DNA of 34,103 nucleotides from Oscillospiraceae bacterium (GTDB lineage Bacteria; Bacillota_A; Clostridia; Oscillospirales; Oscillospiraceae). Under the pieces are notes generated by a model, which saw nothing but the letters and a program-made list of their open reading frames with translations, ran no database searches and was not told the DNA's origin. Each line of letters begins with the position of its first letter. Position 1 is the first letter of the stretch. This document shows, piece by piece, positions 22,471-30,738 of the stretch. The translations under genes and the position numbers were made by a program. The stretch covers positions 1 to 34,103 of the forward strand of contig JAFYLN010000111.1 of assembly GCA_017537045.1 (NCBI GenBank), written 5' to 3'.

Positions 22471-22637
22471 CGTTTGTTTTGATTCTCCTCGGTGTGTTCG
22501 TTGGGGTTATGATGTTTTCTGCTTGCAAAGTCGCTTCTGATGCTGATCGGCAGATGGAGCAGCAGTTTGAAAGATGGCTGCAAGAGAACCCAGAGGAAAA
22601 AGAAAAGTTGATGAACCAGCATGAAGCTCTGCACTGA
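22467..22637 (+). CDS. 56-residue membrane or lipoprotein-like peptide
   Basis: Starts at the ATG at 22467, overlapping the virB4 stop by four bases, with AGGAGG upstream. It opens with a hydrophobic segment (MTFVLILLGVFVGVMMFSAC) followed by K and a charged helical tail (SDADRQMEQQFERWLQENPEEKEKLMNQHEAL). The FSAC at residues 17-20 resembles a lipobox only loosely. Coupled translation between virB4 and the NlpC/P60 gene argues for a small component of the secretion apparatus. I do not recognise a named family. Confidence 0.7.
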   Translation: MTFVLILLGVFVGVMMFSACKVASDADRQMEQQFERWLQENPEEKEKLMNQHEALH

Positions 22638-22652
22638 CGGAGGTAGCTCTGT

Positions 22653-24461
22653 ATGAAAGAACAACCATCGGCTTCAGCGCCCAAGCTGATCTTCGCTGAT
22701 GAAGAACGGCAAACGGCAGGACTGGAGAAGTCGATTGCTGATGTAGAAAGGGGCGCTGCCAAGACTGACCGAATGAAAGCCAGACTCCGCATGGAGCATG
22801 GACCGAAGAAGAAGCCGGCTGCAGGCGTTCCTTCCATCGTTCCTGATGCCACAGCCGGAGAAATGCCAGAAAAGCCGGCTGCACCTCGGCTCCTGTTTTC
22901 GGATGAAGCTAGGGTAAAGGTTCCCGGCAAAACTGGTCAGGGTATTATCGGTAAAACAGTCTCTTCGGAAGTCCATCGGCAGATTGCGCAGGATGAGGAA
23001 GATAACACTGGTCTGCAAGCCCTTCATGCCACTGAACGAACCAGCGAGAGCGCCCTGCATACGGTTCAGCAGGTGCGTCAGTCTGCATTGCAGCACGATC
23101 ATAAGGAACTGGCACAGGCGGAAAAGAGGCTCGATCATGCTAACATCCGCTTTCTCCAACGAGAACATGAGATCAAGCATCCGGAGCATTCGAGAAGCAA
23201 TCCGTTATCCCGCGCACATCAACGCAGGGCGATCAAAAATGAGTACATGGCTGCCAAGGCTGGCCGCAGTACCGGCGCTGCCTACGGCGCAAAACGCAAT
23301 GCGCAGAAGGCTGTCAAAAAGACATCTGAAGCCACGGAATCTGTTGCGGCATTCATCGTAAAGCATAAGCATTTCGTTGTGGTGTTTGCTCTGGTAGCGA
23401 TGCTGATGTTCCTGATGAATGCTTTGTCCTCCTGTACGCCACTCTTACAGGCTGGTCTACAAGCCTTTGTGATGGGAACTTATCCCGCAGAGGAAGCTGA
23501 CATCAAAGCGGCTGAGCGCACCTACAAAACCAAGGAGGATGAGCTGAAGCAGGAGCTTGAACACTATGAGCTATATCACCCTGGTTACGACGAGTACATC
23601 ATTGAAGCCGATATCAGCAAGATCTGGCATGACCCTTACGCCTTGATATCCATCATCTCTGCTTACCACGGCGGTGAGGAATGGTGGATTGATGACGTGT
23701 ACAGCACCATCGATATGCTGTTTAATTGGCAGTACAAAGTGACGGAAACCATCTCCAGCAAAATCCGCTATCGAACTGTAGAACAACAAGGCACGCGCCT
23801 GATCACCGATCCTGTTACCGGCGACACACACACAGAAACCTATACCTACACTGTTTCGGTCCCCTACGCCTACTCTATTTGCACCATCTCACTAGCGACT
23901 GAGCGCTTGTCTCATGCGCCGGTATATGTCATGAGCCGCGAAAAGATGGGACTGTATGCGCTGTATATGTCCACGCTGGGCAATATGTCCGGTATATTCG
24001 ATGGAAATCTATATGCCTCGAAATTGGAAGAGCCGATGGTGTATGAGGTGCCGAAGGAACTGTTGGATGCTGATCCGCAGTTTGCTATGTTGGTAGAAGC
24101 TGCAAACAAGTGTTTGGGTTATCCGTATGTGTGGGGCGGTTATGATCCATCCACATCCTTTGATTGCTCCGGTTTTATTTCGTGGCTCTTTACAAGCACC
24201 GGGATTAACAATATTGGGCACATGGGGGCAACCGGGCTCTATGGGCACAGTGATCCAATCCAACCAGAGGATGCCCGACCTGGCGATGTCATCTTCTTTC
24301 AGGGAACTATGGGAGATGATGTTGGTGGTATTACACACTGTGGCCTGTATGTAGGTAATAATATGATGATCCATTGCGGCAATCCATGCAGTTATGCTAA
24401 TCTGACTGACGCTTATTGGCAGCAGCATTTATATGGGTTTGGCCGACTATATGATCACTAA
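22653..24461 (+). CDS. NlpC/P60 peptidoglycan hydrolase of the conjugation system
   Basis: 602 residues. A long hydrophilic N-terminal region (1-235, helical, rich in K/E/Q) precedes one membrane helix (FVVVFALVAMLMFLMNALSS). A middle domain follows, then a C-terminal NlpC/P60 domain with catalytic C505 in SFDCSGF, H562 in GGITHCGLY and H574 in MMIHCG. The topology places the long N-terminal part inside and the peptidase outside. It should cut peptidoglycan locally so the transfer channel can cross the wall. It follows virB4 as in Tn1549-like elements and has ACGGAGG before the ATG. Confidence 0.9.
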   Translation: MKEQPSASAPKLIFADEERQTAGLEKSIADVERGAAKTDRMKARLRMEHGPKKKPAAGVPSIVPDATAGEMPEKPAAPRLLFSDEARVKVPGKTGQGIIGKTVSSEVHRQIAQDEEDNTGLQALHATERTSESALHTVQQVRQSALQHDHKELAQAEKRLDHANIRFLQREHEIKHPEHSRSNPLSRAHQRRAIKNEYMAAKAGRSTGAAYGAKRNAQKAVKKTSEATESVAAFIVKHKHFVVVFALVAMLMFLMNALSSCTPLLQAGLQAFVMGTYPAEEADIKAAERTYKTKEDELKQELEHYELYHPGYDEYIIEADISKIWHDPYALISIISAYHGGEEWWIDDVYSTIDMLFNWQYKVTETISSKIRYRTVEQQGTRLITDPVTGDTHTETYTYTVSVPYAYSICTISLATERLSHAPVYVMSREKMGLYALYMSTLGNMSGIFDGNLYASKLEEPMVYEVPKELLDADPQFAMLVEAANKCLGYPYVWGGYDPSTSFDCSGFISWLFTSTGINNIGHMGATGLYGHSDPIQPEDARPGDVIFFQGTMGDDVGGITHCGLYVGNNMMIHCGNPCSYANLTDAYWQQHLYGFGRLYDH

Positions 24462-24470
24462 GGAGGATAT

Positions 24471-24749
24471 ATGAAACGACGTAAACAAGGAAACCATGCT
24501 CTGTTGGAAAAGTACATTCAGGAGCGAGAGCGCAATCTGGAAGAGATCGCGCGACTCACCGCCCGAAATAAGGAATTGGATCCCATCATCGTGGAGGAGG
24601 AAAATCTTGAGATTGTTGCGTTGGTAAGAAGTACACAAATGGGGCTTGCAGCATTCCGGCACTTGATGGAAGGATACCAGAAGAATGGTGTCCTTTTCTT
24701 AATGGATAAAAACACCGATACACAGGAGGAAACAACCCATGAAGTATAA
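24471..24749 (+). CDS. DUF4315 protein
   Basis: 92 residues (MKRRKQGNHALLEKYIQERERNL) with AGGAGGATAT directly upstream. A predicted coiled coil (LEKYIQERERNLEEIARLTARNKEL) precedes an ENLEIVALVRSTQMG segment typical of DUF4315, a small protein next to NlpC/P60 in this element family. Function unknown. It overlaps the next gene by 11 bases. Confidence 0.82.
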   Translation: MKRRKQGNHALLEKYIQERERNLEEIARLTARNKELDPIIVEEENLEIVALVRSTQMGLAAFRHLMEGYQKNGVLFLMDKNTDTQEETTHEV

Positions 24750-26298
24750 GGAAATGAATTGGAAAGCATGGCTGGGATTGATAGTTATTGTGATGATCAT
24801 TTCCAGCATTGCATCTGGTTTGGCAGCGCAAGTTGAGTCTGATGTAACAGAGGATATAGAGAAAAACAAGAGTGTTGAAGGTATTTTCCCCGATCTTTCT
24901 GTTGATGAAGCAGGAGAAAACAATACTGTTCTCTATGATACTCTGACCGAACAACCCGTAGAAACACCTGAAAGTATTCAGCCGACAGAAACGCCGGAAA
25001 ATCCGGAGGAAACCGTTCAGCCACCTGTGGACCTGAAAATGCTGTTTGAAGTAGACGTGAAAGTGCCGTCAGGATGGCGGAATGCTCATTCAGCAACTGT
25101 GCGTATTAAGATCACTTCTGCAGGTGATCAGCAGTGGCATAAAGTGACCTATCGCATCGGCGATGAAAATTGGGTGACCATTCAAAATAATGACTTCATT
25201 CTGTATGAGGGTTATTACTACACCGATATTGAGCTGTACTATAATGCCCGAATGATTGTTCGATTGTATGGTGATGAAGAACTCTATTTCGATACCGATA
25301 GAGAGATTTGCATCTTTGATTATGACGCACCAGAAGTGACCGCTGGCTTTAAAGACATGATCCTGCATGTTGAGGCTGTGGACGATCTGGCTCAGGTTGC
25401 TGGCATTCAGGTCAATGGACTTCTTTTCACCACGCTGGTAGATGGCAAGCTGGATGTGCGTATGGAAGAACCGCTGCTGAGCTACAAGCAGCTGGCGATC
25501 CGTGCCTACGACTATGCAGGGAATTTCAGTGATCCCGTTACGCTGGATAACCCCTACTACGTTGAACCTACCCCCGAACCCACCAATACGCCCAAGCCTA
25601 CCAATAAGCCCACCACGAAACCTACGAAGAAGCCTTCCAGTGGTACCAGCGGTAATAAAAAGCCTACCGCTACGCCGGTTGTCACCGCAAAGCCTGCACC
25701 TACGGCAGTTGCTCCCCAGCAGCAGATCGTGTATGTGACGCCTGATCCAAACATGTACCCCTACTACCAGCCTCAGGTGACGGCGGAGCCTGAAACGGTG
25801 TACGTACCGCTTGGTCCCGGTCAGCCCTACAAGAATGAGGGCAACATGCAGACACTGGATATGCTCTACTCCGCATCCACCAACAAGCAGTTCATCACCG
25901 TGCAGACCCGCGCTGGCGAAACTTACTATATGGTCATCGACTACGACAAGCCCATCGACGAGGAAAACGACATCTACGAAACTTATTTCCTCAACCTCGT
26001 CGATGACCGTGACCTGATGAGCGTTGTATCGGAGAATGAAATCCAGCCTACGCCCACGCCGCAGATCGTGTATGTGACGCCGGAACCCACGGCCATCACG
26101 CAGCAGACCGCGCCCATTGTTGTGGAAGATGACGGTCTTGAAGATAAGCTGCCCACGATCCTACTGATCGGTGGCGTTGCAACCCTCGGAGGCGCGATCT
26201 TCTGGATGATGAAAAAGAAGAAGGAAGACGCCGCACGAAATGTCCCCGACTTTGACGATGAGTACGAGTTTGAGGATGAAGAAGAATCGGATGAATAA
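24739..26298 (+). CDS. DUF4366 membrane-anchored surface protein
   Basis: 519 residues. It has an N-terminal signal or anchor helix (LGLIVIVMIISSIASGLAA), a Pro/Thr/Glu-rich spacer, an immunoglobulin-like region (about 100-270), a P-T-x-P/K low-complexity stalk near 275-315, a DUF4366 domain with GNMQTLDMLYSASTNKQF, and a C-terminal membrane helix (LPTILLIGGVATLGGAIFWMM). A KKKK stop-transfer and an acidic tail follow. It is exposed outside the cell and anchored at its C-terminus. In Tn1549-like elements it lies between DUF4315 and topB, as here; an adhesin or mating-surface role is inferred. Confidence 0.85.
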   Translation: MKYKEMNWKAWLGLIVIVMIISSIASGLAAQVESDVTEDIEKNKSVEGIFPDLSVDEAGENNTVLYDTLTEQPVETPESIQPTETPENPEETVQPPVDLKMLFEVDVKVPSGWRNAHSATVRIKITSAGDQQWHKVTYRIGDENWVTIQNNDFILYEGYYYTDIELYYNARMIVRLYGDEELYFDTDREICIFDYDAPEVTAGFKDMILHVEAVDDLAQVAGIQVNGLLFTTLVDGKLDVRMEEPLLSYKQLAIRAYDYAGNFSDPVTLDNPYYVEPTPEPTNTPKPTNKPTTKPTKKPSSGTSGNKKPTATPVVTAKPAPTAVAPQQQIVYVTPDPNMYPYYQPQVTAEPETVYVPLGPGQPYKNEGNMQTLDMLYSASTNKQFITVQTRAGETYYMVIDYDKPIDEENDIYETYFLNLVDDRDLMSVVSENEIQPTPTPQIVYVTPEPTAITQQTAPIVVEDDGLEDKLPTILLIGGVATLGGAIFWMMKKKKEDAARNVPDFDDEYEFEDEEESDE

Positions 26299-26306
26299 TG
26301 AAAAGA

Positions 26307-26332
26307 GGGAGGCTGCGAAAACGCAGCCTCCC
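26307..26332. terminator. Strong hairpin after the DUF4366 gene
   Basis: GGGAGGCTGCG (26307-26317) pairs perfectly with CGCAGCCTCCC (26322-26332) around AAAA. No T-run follows on the plus strand, so it may be a weak or bidirectional terminator or an mRNA 3'-end stabiliser. Confidence 0.55.
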
Positions 26333-26336
26333 CATG

Positions 26337-26363
26337 TGGTGGAGGGGCGGGAGTCGAACCCGC
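26337..26363 (-). other. tRNA/tmRNA 3'-end-like relic
   Basis: On the minus strand: T-stem GCGGG/CCCGC around TTCGACT, then CCCTCC, A, CCA. It resembles the end of a tmRNA (CTCCACCA), but the acceptor strand is one base short. Upstream sequence cannot be folded into a convincing D- or anticodon arm. The rest of the gap to 26642 has no other feature I can support. Confidence 0.35.
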
Positions 26364-26642
26364 TGGCACTTGCAATAGCATTTGTCTCCCACCAGCATGT
26401 GGACCACCCCATGCGCACCAACCACAACCAAAACACTGTTAGTCATACAGAATCCCTCCTCAATCTTTACAAAGCTGACAACTGCAAAAAGTGTCTGCAT
26501 TAGAGAATAGCAGAGTGAAACCACATCGACCGGGATTACAGCCCAAAGAACTGCTACAAATGCTACTACCAACAAGATTACATCCCCCAAATAACAACTA
26601 CTATGCACTTTTGTCAATACCTAAGCAAAAGGAGCGTGAACT

Positions 26643-28769
26643 ATGCACCTCGTTATCGCTGAGAAGCCATCCGTTGCCCAAAGCATTGCCGCTGTACTGG
26701 GTGCGAATAAGAAAGAAAGCGGCTACCTGATCGGCGCAGACTATATCGTCAGCTGGTGCGTCGGTCATCTTGTGGAGCTGGCTATGCCGCATCTGTACGA
26801 TGAACGCTACTCAAAATGGCAGTGGAACGATCTTCCCATCCTGCCGGAAAGCTGGCAGTACATGGTCTGCGACGCCACCCGCAAGCAATTCAATATCCTC
26901 CGCAGCCTGATGAACGATGCCAGGGTAGATACTATCGTCTGTGCTACTGATGCCGGACGGGAGGGCGAGCTGATCTTCCGTCTGGTGTACCAGCAGTGCA
27001 AATGCACCAAGCCCATCAAGCGGCTGTGGATCTCCTCGCTGGAAGAGAGTGCAATCCGCAGCGGCTTTCTTGCTCTGCGGGATGGGCATGACTTTGATTG
27101 TCTCTATCAGGCTGCGCTATGCAGAGCGCATGCTGACTGGCTGGTGGGTATCAATGCCACCCGGCTTTTCTCCCTGATGTACGGAACCACATTGAATGTG
27201 GGCCGCGTTATGTCGCCCACGCTGGCGCTGATCGTCAGTCGTGAAGCTGCCATTATGGGCTTTCAGGCAGAACCCTTCTATTCCGTGCAGATCAGCTGCG
27301 GTTTCCTTGCTCATACAGAGCGCATGGTGGAAAAAGCGGAAGCGGAACGAATTCAGCAGCTCTGCAACCTGCAGACGGCGGTGGTGCAGTCCATTGAAAC
27401 CAAGCAGAAGTCTGAGAAGCCGCCCAAGCTCTATGATCTGACCACCCTGCAGCGTGACGCAAACCGCCTGTTTGGCTACTCAGCCCAGCAGACGCTGGAT
27501 TACGCCCAATCGCTGTATGAAAAGAAGCTGCTTTCCTATCCGCGCACGGACAGTCGCTATCTCACCAGCGAAATGGAAACGATGGTCAGCCAGTTGGCTC
27601 CGGTTGTGGCCGAAGTCTTTCCTTATACGGCAGGCTTGAATCTACCCATGAATACTGCCCAAGTGATTGATGACAGCAAGGTGACCGACCATCATGCCAT
27701 CATCCCCACACAGAGCATGGTGCACGGCAATCTTGCTTCACTGCCCATTGGAGAAGCAGATATTCTGCAGATGGTTTGCGTCCGGCTGCTGTGTGCCATT
27801 GGCAATCCGCACACCTGGGAAGAAACCTCCGTCAAGCTGATATGTGAAGGTATTCCGTTCACTGCCAAGGGCAAGACCGTCAAGCAGATGGGCTGGTGCA
27901 TCCCGGAAACCACCTATCAGGGCAGTATCGGCGGGCGCATTAACAAGGAGCAGACTGAGCGCGAGTATGGCATCCCGGAACTGAAAAAGAGACAGGCGCT
28001 TGGGCCTGTGGTTGCCACGCTGAAAGAGGGCAGAAACACGCCACCCAAACACTACACCGAAGACAGCCTCCTTGCTGCCATGGAAACCGCTGGCGTAGAG
28101 GACGCCCCGGAGGATGCAGAACGCAAGGGGCTTGGTACACCTGCTACCCGTGCAGGCATACTGGAAAAGCTGATTTCCACCGGCTTTGTCACCCGCAAGG
28201 GCGACAAGCGTACTAAGCACTTGATACCAACGCCCAAGGGTGTGGCGCTCATCACCATCCTGCCTGAGCAGCTGCAGTCCCCGCTGCTGACTGCGGAGTG
28301 GGAGCAGCGTTTGAAGCGTATTGAGCATGGTGAAGAAAGCCCTGACGCCTTCATGCAGGACATTCGCACCATGCTGACCGAGTTGAAAGCTACCGCAAAG
28401 CCCGTCAAAGGCGCGAAAATGCTCTTCCCCTCGCAAAAGGAAAGCGTAGGCACATGTCCTCATTGCGGCAGGCCGGTCACGGAATCTGACAAGGGATTCT
28501 TCTGCACCAATCATGGCTGTCGCTTTGCCATCTGGAAGGACAACAAATTCCTGACTGGCCAGCAGATCGCCGTGAACCGGCAGCTGGTTCTGCCTCTGCT
28601 TAAGGATAGCCAAGTGAAGCTGCACAACCTGCGCTCCAAGCGCACAGGGAAGCCTTTCAGCGCACATCTTGTTATGGAATGCCGGGAGGATGGTTCGCCT
28701 CAATTCCATTTTGTGTTTGAGAAAAAGGAGGGAGCAACATGCCGGAAGAACGATGGCAGGAATACGTAA
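26643..28769 (+). CDS. topB: DNA topoisomerase III (type IA)
   Basis: 708 residues. The Toprim domain begins LVIAEKPSVAQSIA and carries the acidic motif CATDAGREGELIFR. The catalytic tyrosine is Y299 in LLSYPRTDSRYLTSEM. A C-terminal zinc-ribbon-like segment (CPHCGRPVTESDKGFFCTNHGC, split) completes the usual architecture. AAAAGGAG precedes the ATG. Conjugative elements of the Tn1549 group carry their own TopB, probably to process or resolve DNA during transfer or replication. The 3' end overlaps the next gene by 31 bases. Confidence 0.96.
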   Translation: MHLVIAEKPSVAQSIAAVLGANKKESGYLIGADYIVSWCVGHLVELAMPHLYDERYSKWQWNDLPILPESWQYMVCDATRKQFNILRSLMNDARVDTIVCATDAGREGELIFRLVYQQCKCTKPIKRLWISSLEESAIRSGFLALRDGHDFDCLYQAALCRAHADWLVGINATRLFSLMYGTTLNVGRVMSPTLALIVSREAAIMGFQAEPFYSVQISCGFLAHTERMVEKAEAERIQQLCNLQTAVVQSIETKQKSEKPPKLYDLTTLQRDANRLFGYSAQQTLDYAQSLYEKKLLSYPRTDSRYLTSEMETMVSQLAPVVAEVFPYTAGLNLPMNTAQVIDDSKVTDHHAIIPTQSMVHGNLASLPIGEADILQMVCVRLLCAIGNPHTWEETSVKLICEGIPFTAKGKTVKQMGWCIPETTYQGSIGGRINKEQTEREYGIPELKKRQALGPVVATLKEGRNTPPKHYTEDSLLAAMETAGVEDAPEDAERKGLGTPATRAGILEKLISTGFVTRKGDKRTKHLIPTPKGVALITILPEQLQSPLLTAEWEQRLKRIEHGEESPDAFMQDIRTMLTELKATAKPVKGAKMLFPSQKESVGTCPHCGRPVTESDKGFFCTNHGCRFAIWKDNKFLTGQQIAVNRQLVLPLLKDSQVKLHNLRSKRTGKPFSAHLVMECREDGSPQFHFVFEKKEGATCRKNDGRNT

Positions 28770-29341
28770 AGAACGTGTATGGTAATAACCTCACCGAAAA
28801 AGACTTGGAGAAAATGTTCCTTGCCAATCCTGCTGACGCCTTTGCCATCTATCAGCTGCGCGATCATGAAAGCACCCACGATCACCGTTTCCTGTCCATG
28901 AGCCAGCTGCAGGCGGCTGGGCTGACCGTGGAGCGAACCAATTATGAGGTGGTCTATGCCGGCGCGCTGCATCATAGTTCCGGCAAGGCGACTCCTGAAC
29001 TGCTGAACGATATCTTCTATCGCTTCAACATGGAACGCCCGGAGGACTTCTATGGTCATAGCTTGTCCGTCAGCGATATTGTTGTGCTCAAGGTAGATGG
29101 TGCAGTCAGTATTCACTATGTAGACCGTTACGGCTTTCAGGAACTTCACGGTTTTCTTTCCGATCAGCCGCTAAAAAATGCAGAAATGCAAATGGAAGAC
29201 GATTACGGCATGATCGACGGTATCATCAACAACGGCAAGCGTGAGCCTGAACGCCCGTCTGTGGTGGAAAAGCTTCGACAGCCGGGTGTTCATAAGCCAA
29301 AACAGCATGACAAAGAAAAAAGCACCCCATCCCTTGAATAA
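28739..29341 (+). CDS. YodL/DUF4316-domain protein
   Basis: 200 residues from the ATG at 28739 with AAGGAGGG upstream. The YodL-like core is seen in ADAFAIYQLRDHES, LTVERTNYEVVYAG, FNMERPEDFYGHSLSVSDIVVL and SIHYVDRYGFQEL. The N-terminus (WQEYVKNVYGNNLTEKDLEKMF) is helical and the C-terminus is basic. The family sits downstream of topB in Tn1549-like elements, often with antirestriction-type genes; function not known. No terminator is seen after it, and a new promoter starts 28 bases on. Confidence 0.8.
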   Translation: MPEERWQEYVKNVYGNNLTEKDLEKMFLANPADAFAIYQLRDHESTHDHRFLSMSQLQAAGLTVERTNYEVVYAGALHHSSGKATPELLNDIFYRFNMERPEDFYGHSLSVSDIVVLKVDGAVSIHYVDRYGFQELHGFLSDQPLKNAEMQMEDDYGMIDGIINNGKREPERPSVVEKLRQPGVHKPKQHDKEKSTPSLE

Positions 29342-29368
29342 AAAACACATAATGGCATATCCTACGCA

Positions 29369-29397
29369 TTGACATTATTTCGGTCAACCGATATAAT
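29369..29397 (+). promoter_or_regulatory. Perfect consensus promoter of the cargo cassette
   Basis: TTGACA (29369-29374), 17-base spacer, TATAAT (29392-29397). This is a full sigma-A consensus, so the promoter should be very strong unless repressed. Confidence 0.95.
29380..29391. promoter_or_regulatory. Operator candidate between -35 and -10
   Basis: TCGGTCAACCGA is a 5-bp inverted repeat around CA, placed in the promoter spacer where a bound repressor would block polymerase. The first gene encodes an HTH protein, making autorepression likely. Confidence 0.6.
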
Positions 29398-29417
29398 GTT
29401 AGTGAGGAGGGATGCTC

Positions 29418-29999
29418 ATGACTATCAATGCAATGCTTGATCAGCAAAATATGACCAAATATCGTTTGGCAAAGGAAAGCGGCATTCCTCATGCCACGAT
29501 CAGCGATATTTGCAGCGGGAAGGCACAGATCGAAAAGTGTTCCGCTGAAACACTCTATAAGATTGCCAAAGTGCTGAGCGTATCCATTGAAGATCTGATT
29601 CGTGACCGTATGGAAGCTCCGCAAGAACATCGCAGTACCTTTGATGTATTTAAGTCCAACGTATGTCACCGTGTTAAGGATATAGGCGACATCGACTTTA
29701 TCATTGAGGTGCTGGAGAGCAACATCATTCGTCAGTATTATGAAAAGAAATGGATTCCTGAAAGCTTGTATTTGCTGGCAATGGTGGACTATTTGAGTCG
29801 CCTGAACGATTTGCCCACCGCAGTCGAGCTGAATGATCTGCGCAGCAAGAAGCTGGCAAAGCCTATCTATCCCATGAGTGTTGTACTGGCAGACGCCGTA
29901 TCTCGCACAACAACTCATACTGATCGCAGCATCAGGGCCGCAATTCCAGAATTCATGCGATTCAACATCGTAGAAAGTGAGATCAGAAATGTCGTCTAA
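29418..29999 (+). CDS. HTH (XRE/Cro type) regulator, probable antitoxin
   Basis: 193 residues from the ATG at 29418, seven bases after GTGAGGAGG; the ATG at 29412 is too close to that site. Residues 1-55 are an XRE helix-turn-helix: NMTKYRLAKESGIPHATISDICSGK, split, then AETLYKIAKVLSVSIEDLI. Residues 70-193 are an unassigned helical domain (FKSNVCHRVKDIGDIDFIIEVLESNIIRQYY). HTH proteins coupled to AbiEii-like nucleotidyltransferases serve as antitoxin and repressor in AbiE-type pairs. The 11-base overlap with the nucleotidyltransferase gene and the palindrome in the promoter support that role, but this C-terminal domain is not AbiEi. Confidence 0.72.
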   Translation: MTINAMLDQQNMTKYRLAKESGIPHATISDICSGKAQIEKCSAETLYKIAKVLSVSIEDLIRDRMEAPQEHRSTFDVFKSNVCHRVKDIGDIDFIIEVLESNIIRQYYEKKWIPESLYLLAMVDYLSRLNDLPTAVELNDLRSKKLAKPIYPMSVVLADAVSRTTTHTDRSIRAAIPEFMRFNIVESEIRNVV

Positions 30000-30720
30000 C
30001 GTACCATTCACATCTGAAAACCTGGATACCTATTTGAAGGCGCTCGCCAAAGAATATAAGAAGCTCAGCGGTAAGAGCATTCCCGCCGAAATTATCCTGA
30101 TTGGCGGTGCAGCTATTCTGGCCAACTATGGTTTCCGTGAATCTACCTATGACATGGATGCGCTTATTAGCGCTTCTTCCGCCATGAGCGATGCCATTAG
30201 CCATGTTGGCGATGAATATGGTCTGCCTAACGGCTGGCTCAACGAGGATTTCATCAAAACGAAGTCCTATACGCCAAAGCTGCGCCAGTATTCTGTACAC
30301 TACAAGGAATTCGGACGGATTCTGGAGATCCGTACAGTGCAGGCCGAATATCTGCTGGCCATGAAGATGGTTTCGGCGCGTGACTACAAGAATGATCTGT
30401 CCGACATTATTGGCATCATTGCCGAGCATCAGCAGCGCCAACTTCCGCTGACCTGGGAGATGGTGGAGCGAGCCATGATAGAACTGTATGGCTCATGGGA
30501 GCGCGTAGCTCCTGAAACTGTACAGCTTGTACGCAATGCGCTCACACTTCCTGATGCGGGCGTCCTGTATGATCAGTACAGAGCCGAAGAACTTGCAACC
30601 AAAGACTTCCTGACCGATTTTGAACAGAAGTATCCGAAGGTTGCCAACCAGGATAACATCGCTTCTATTCTTGCTCAGGCCAAAAAGAAAAGGGAGCAGC
30701 AAACAAATGACACGCCATAA
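29989..30720 (+). CDS. AbiEii-like (DUF6036-type) nucleotidyltransferase, probable toxin
   Basis: 243 residues from the ATG at 29989. The nucleotidyltransferase signature is visible: IILIGGAAILANYGFRESTYDMDALI, split, with GG at 39-40, R50, T53 and the metal-binding D55 and D57. EYLLAMKMVSARDYKNDLSDI matches the second conserved block of AbiEii/DUF6036 enzymes. Relatives transfer nucleotides to tRNA or other targets and act as toxins in type IV-like systems; the target here is unknown. The preceding ribosome binding site is weak, so translation depends on the overlapping HTH gene, which is typical of antitoxin-toxin order. Catalytic residues look intact. Confidence 0.75.
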   Translation: MSSNVPFTSENLDTYLKALAKEYKKLSGKSIPAEIILIGGAAILANYGFRESTYDMDALISASSAMSDAISHVGDEYGLPNGWLNEDFIKTKSYTPKLRQYSVHYKEFGRILEIRTVQAEYLLAMKMVSARDYKNDLSDIIGIIAEHQQRQLPLTWEMVERAMIELYGSWERVAPETVQLVRNALTLPDAGVLYDQYRAEELATKDFLTDFEQKYPKVANQDNIASILAQAKKKREQQTNDTP

Positions 30721-30738
30721 TGGTAAAGGAGTATACAG

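Noticed and set aside
25560..25660. Pro/Thr-rich repetitive DNA in the DUF4366 gene as a mobile repeat
   Set aside because: It is a low-complexity protein stalk between domains, common in cell-surface proteins.
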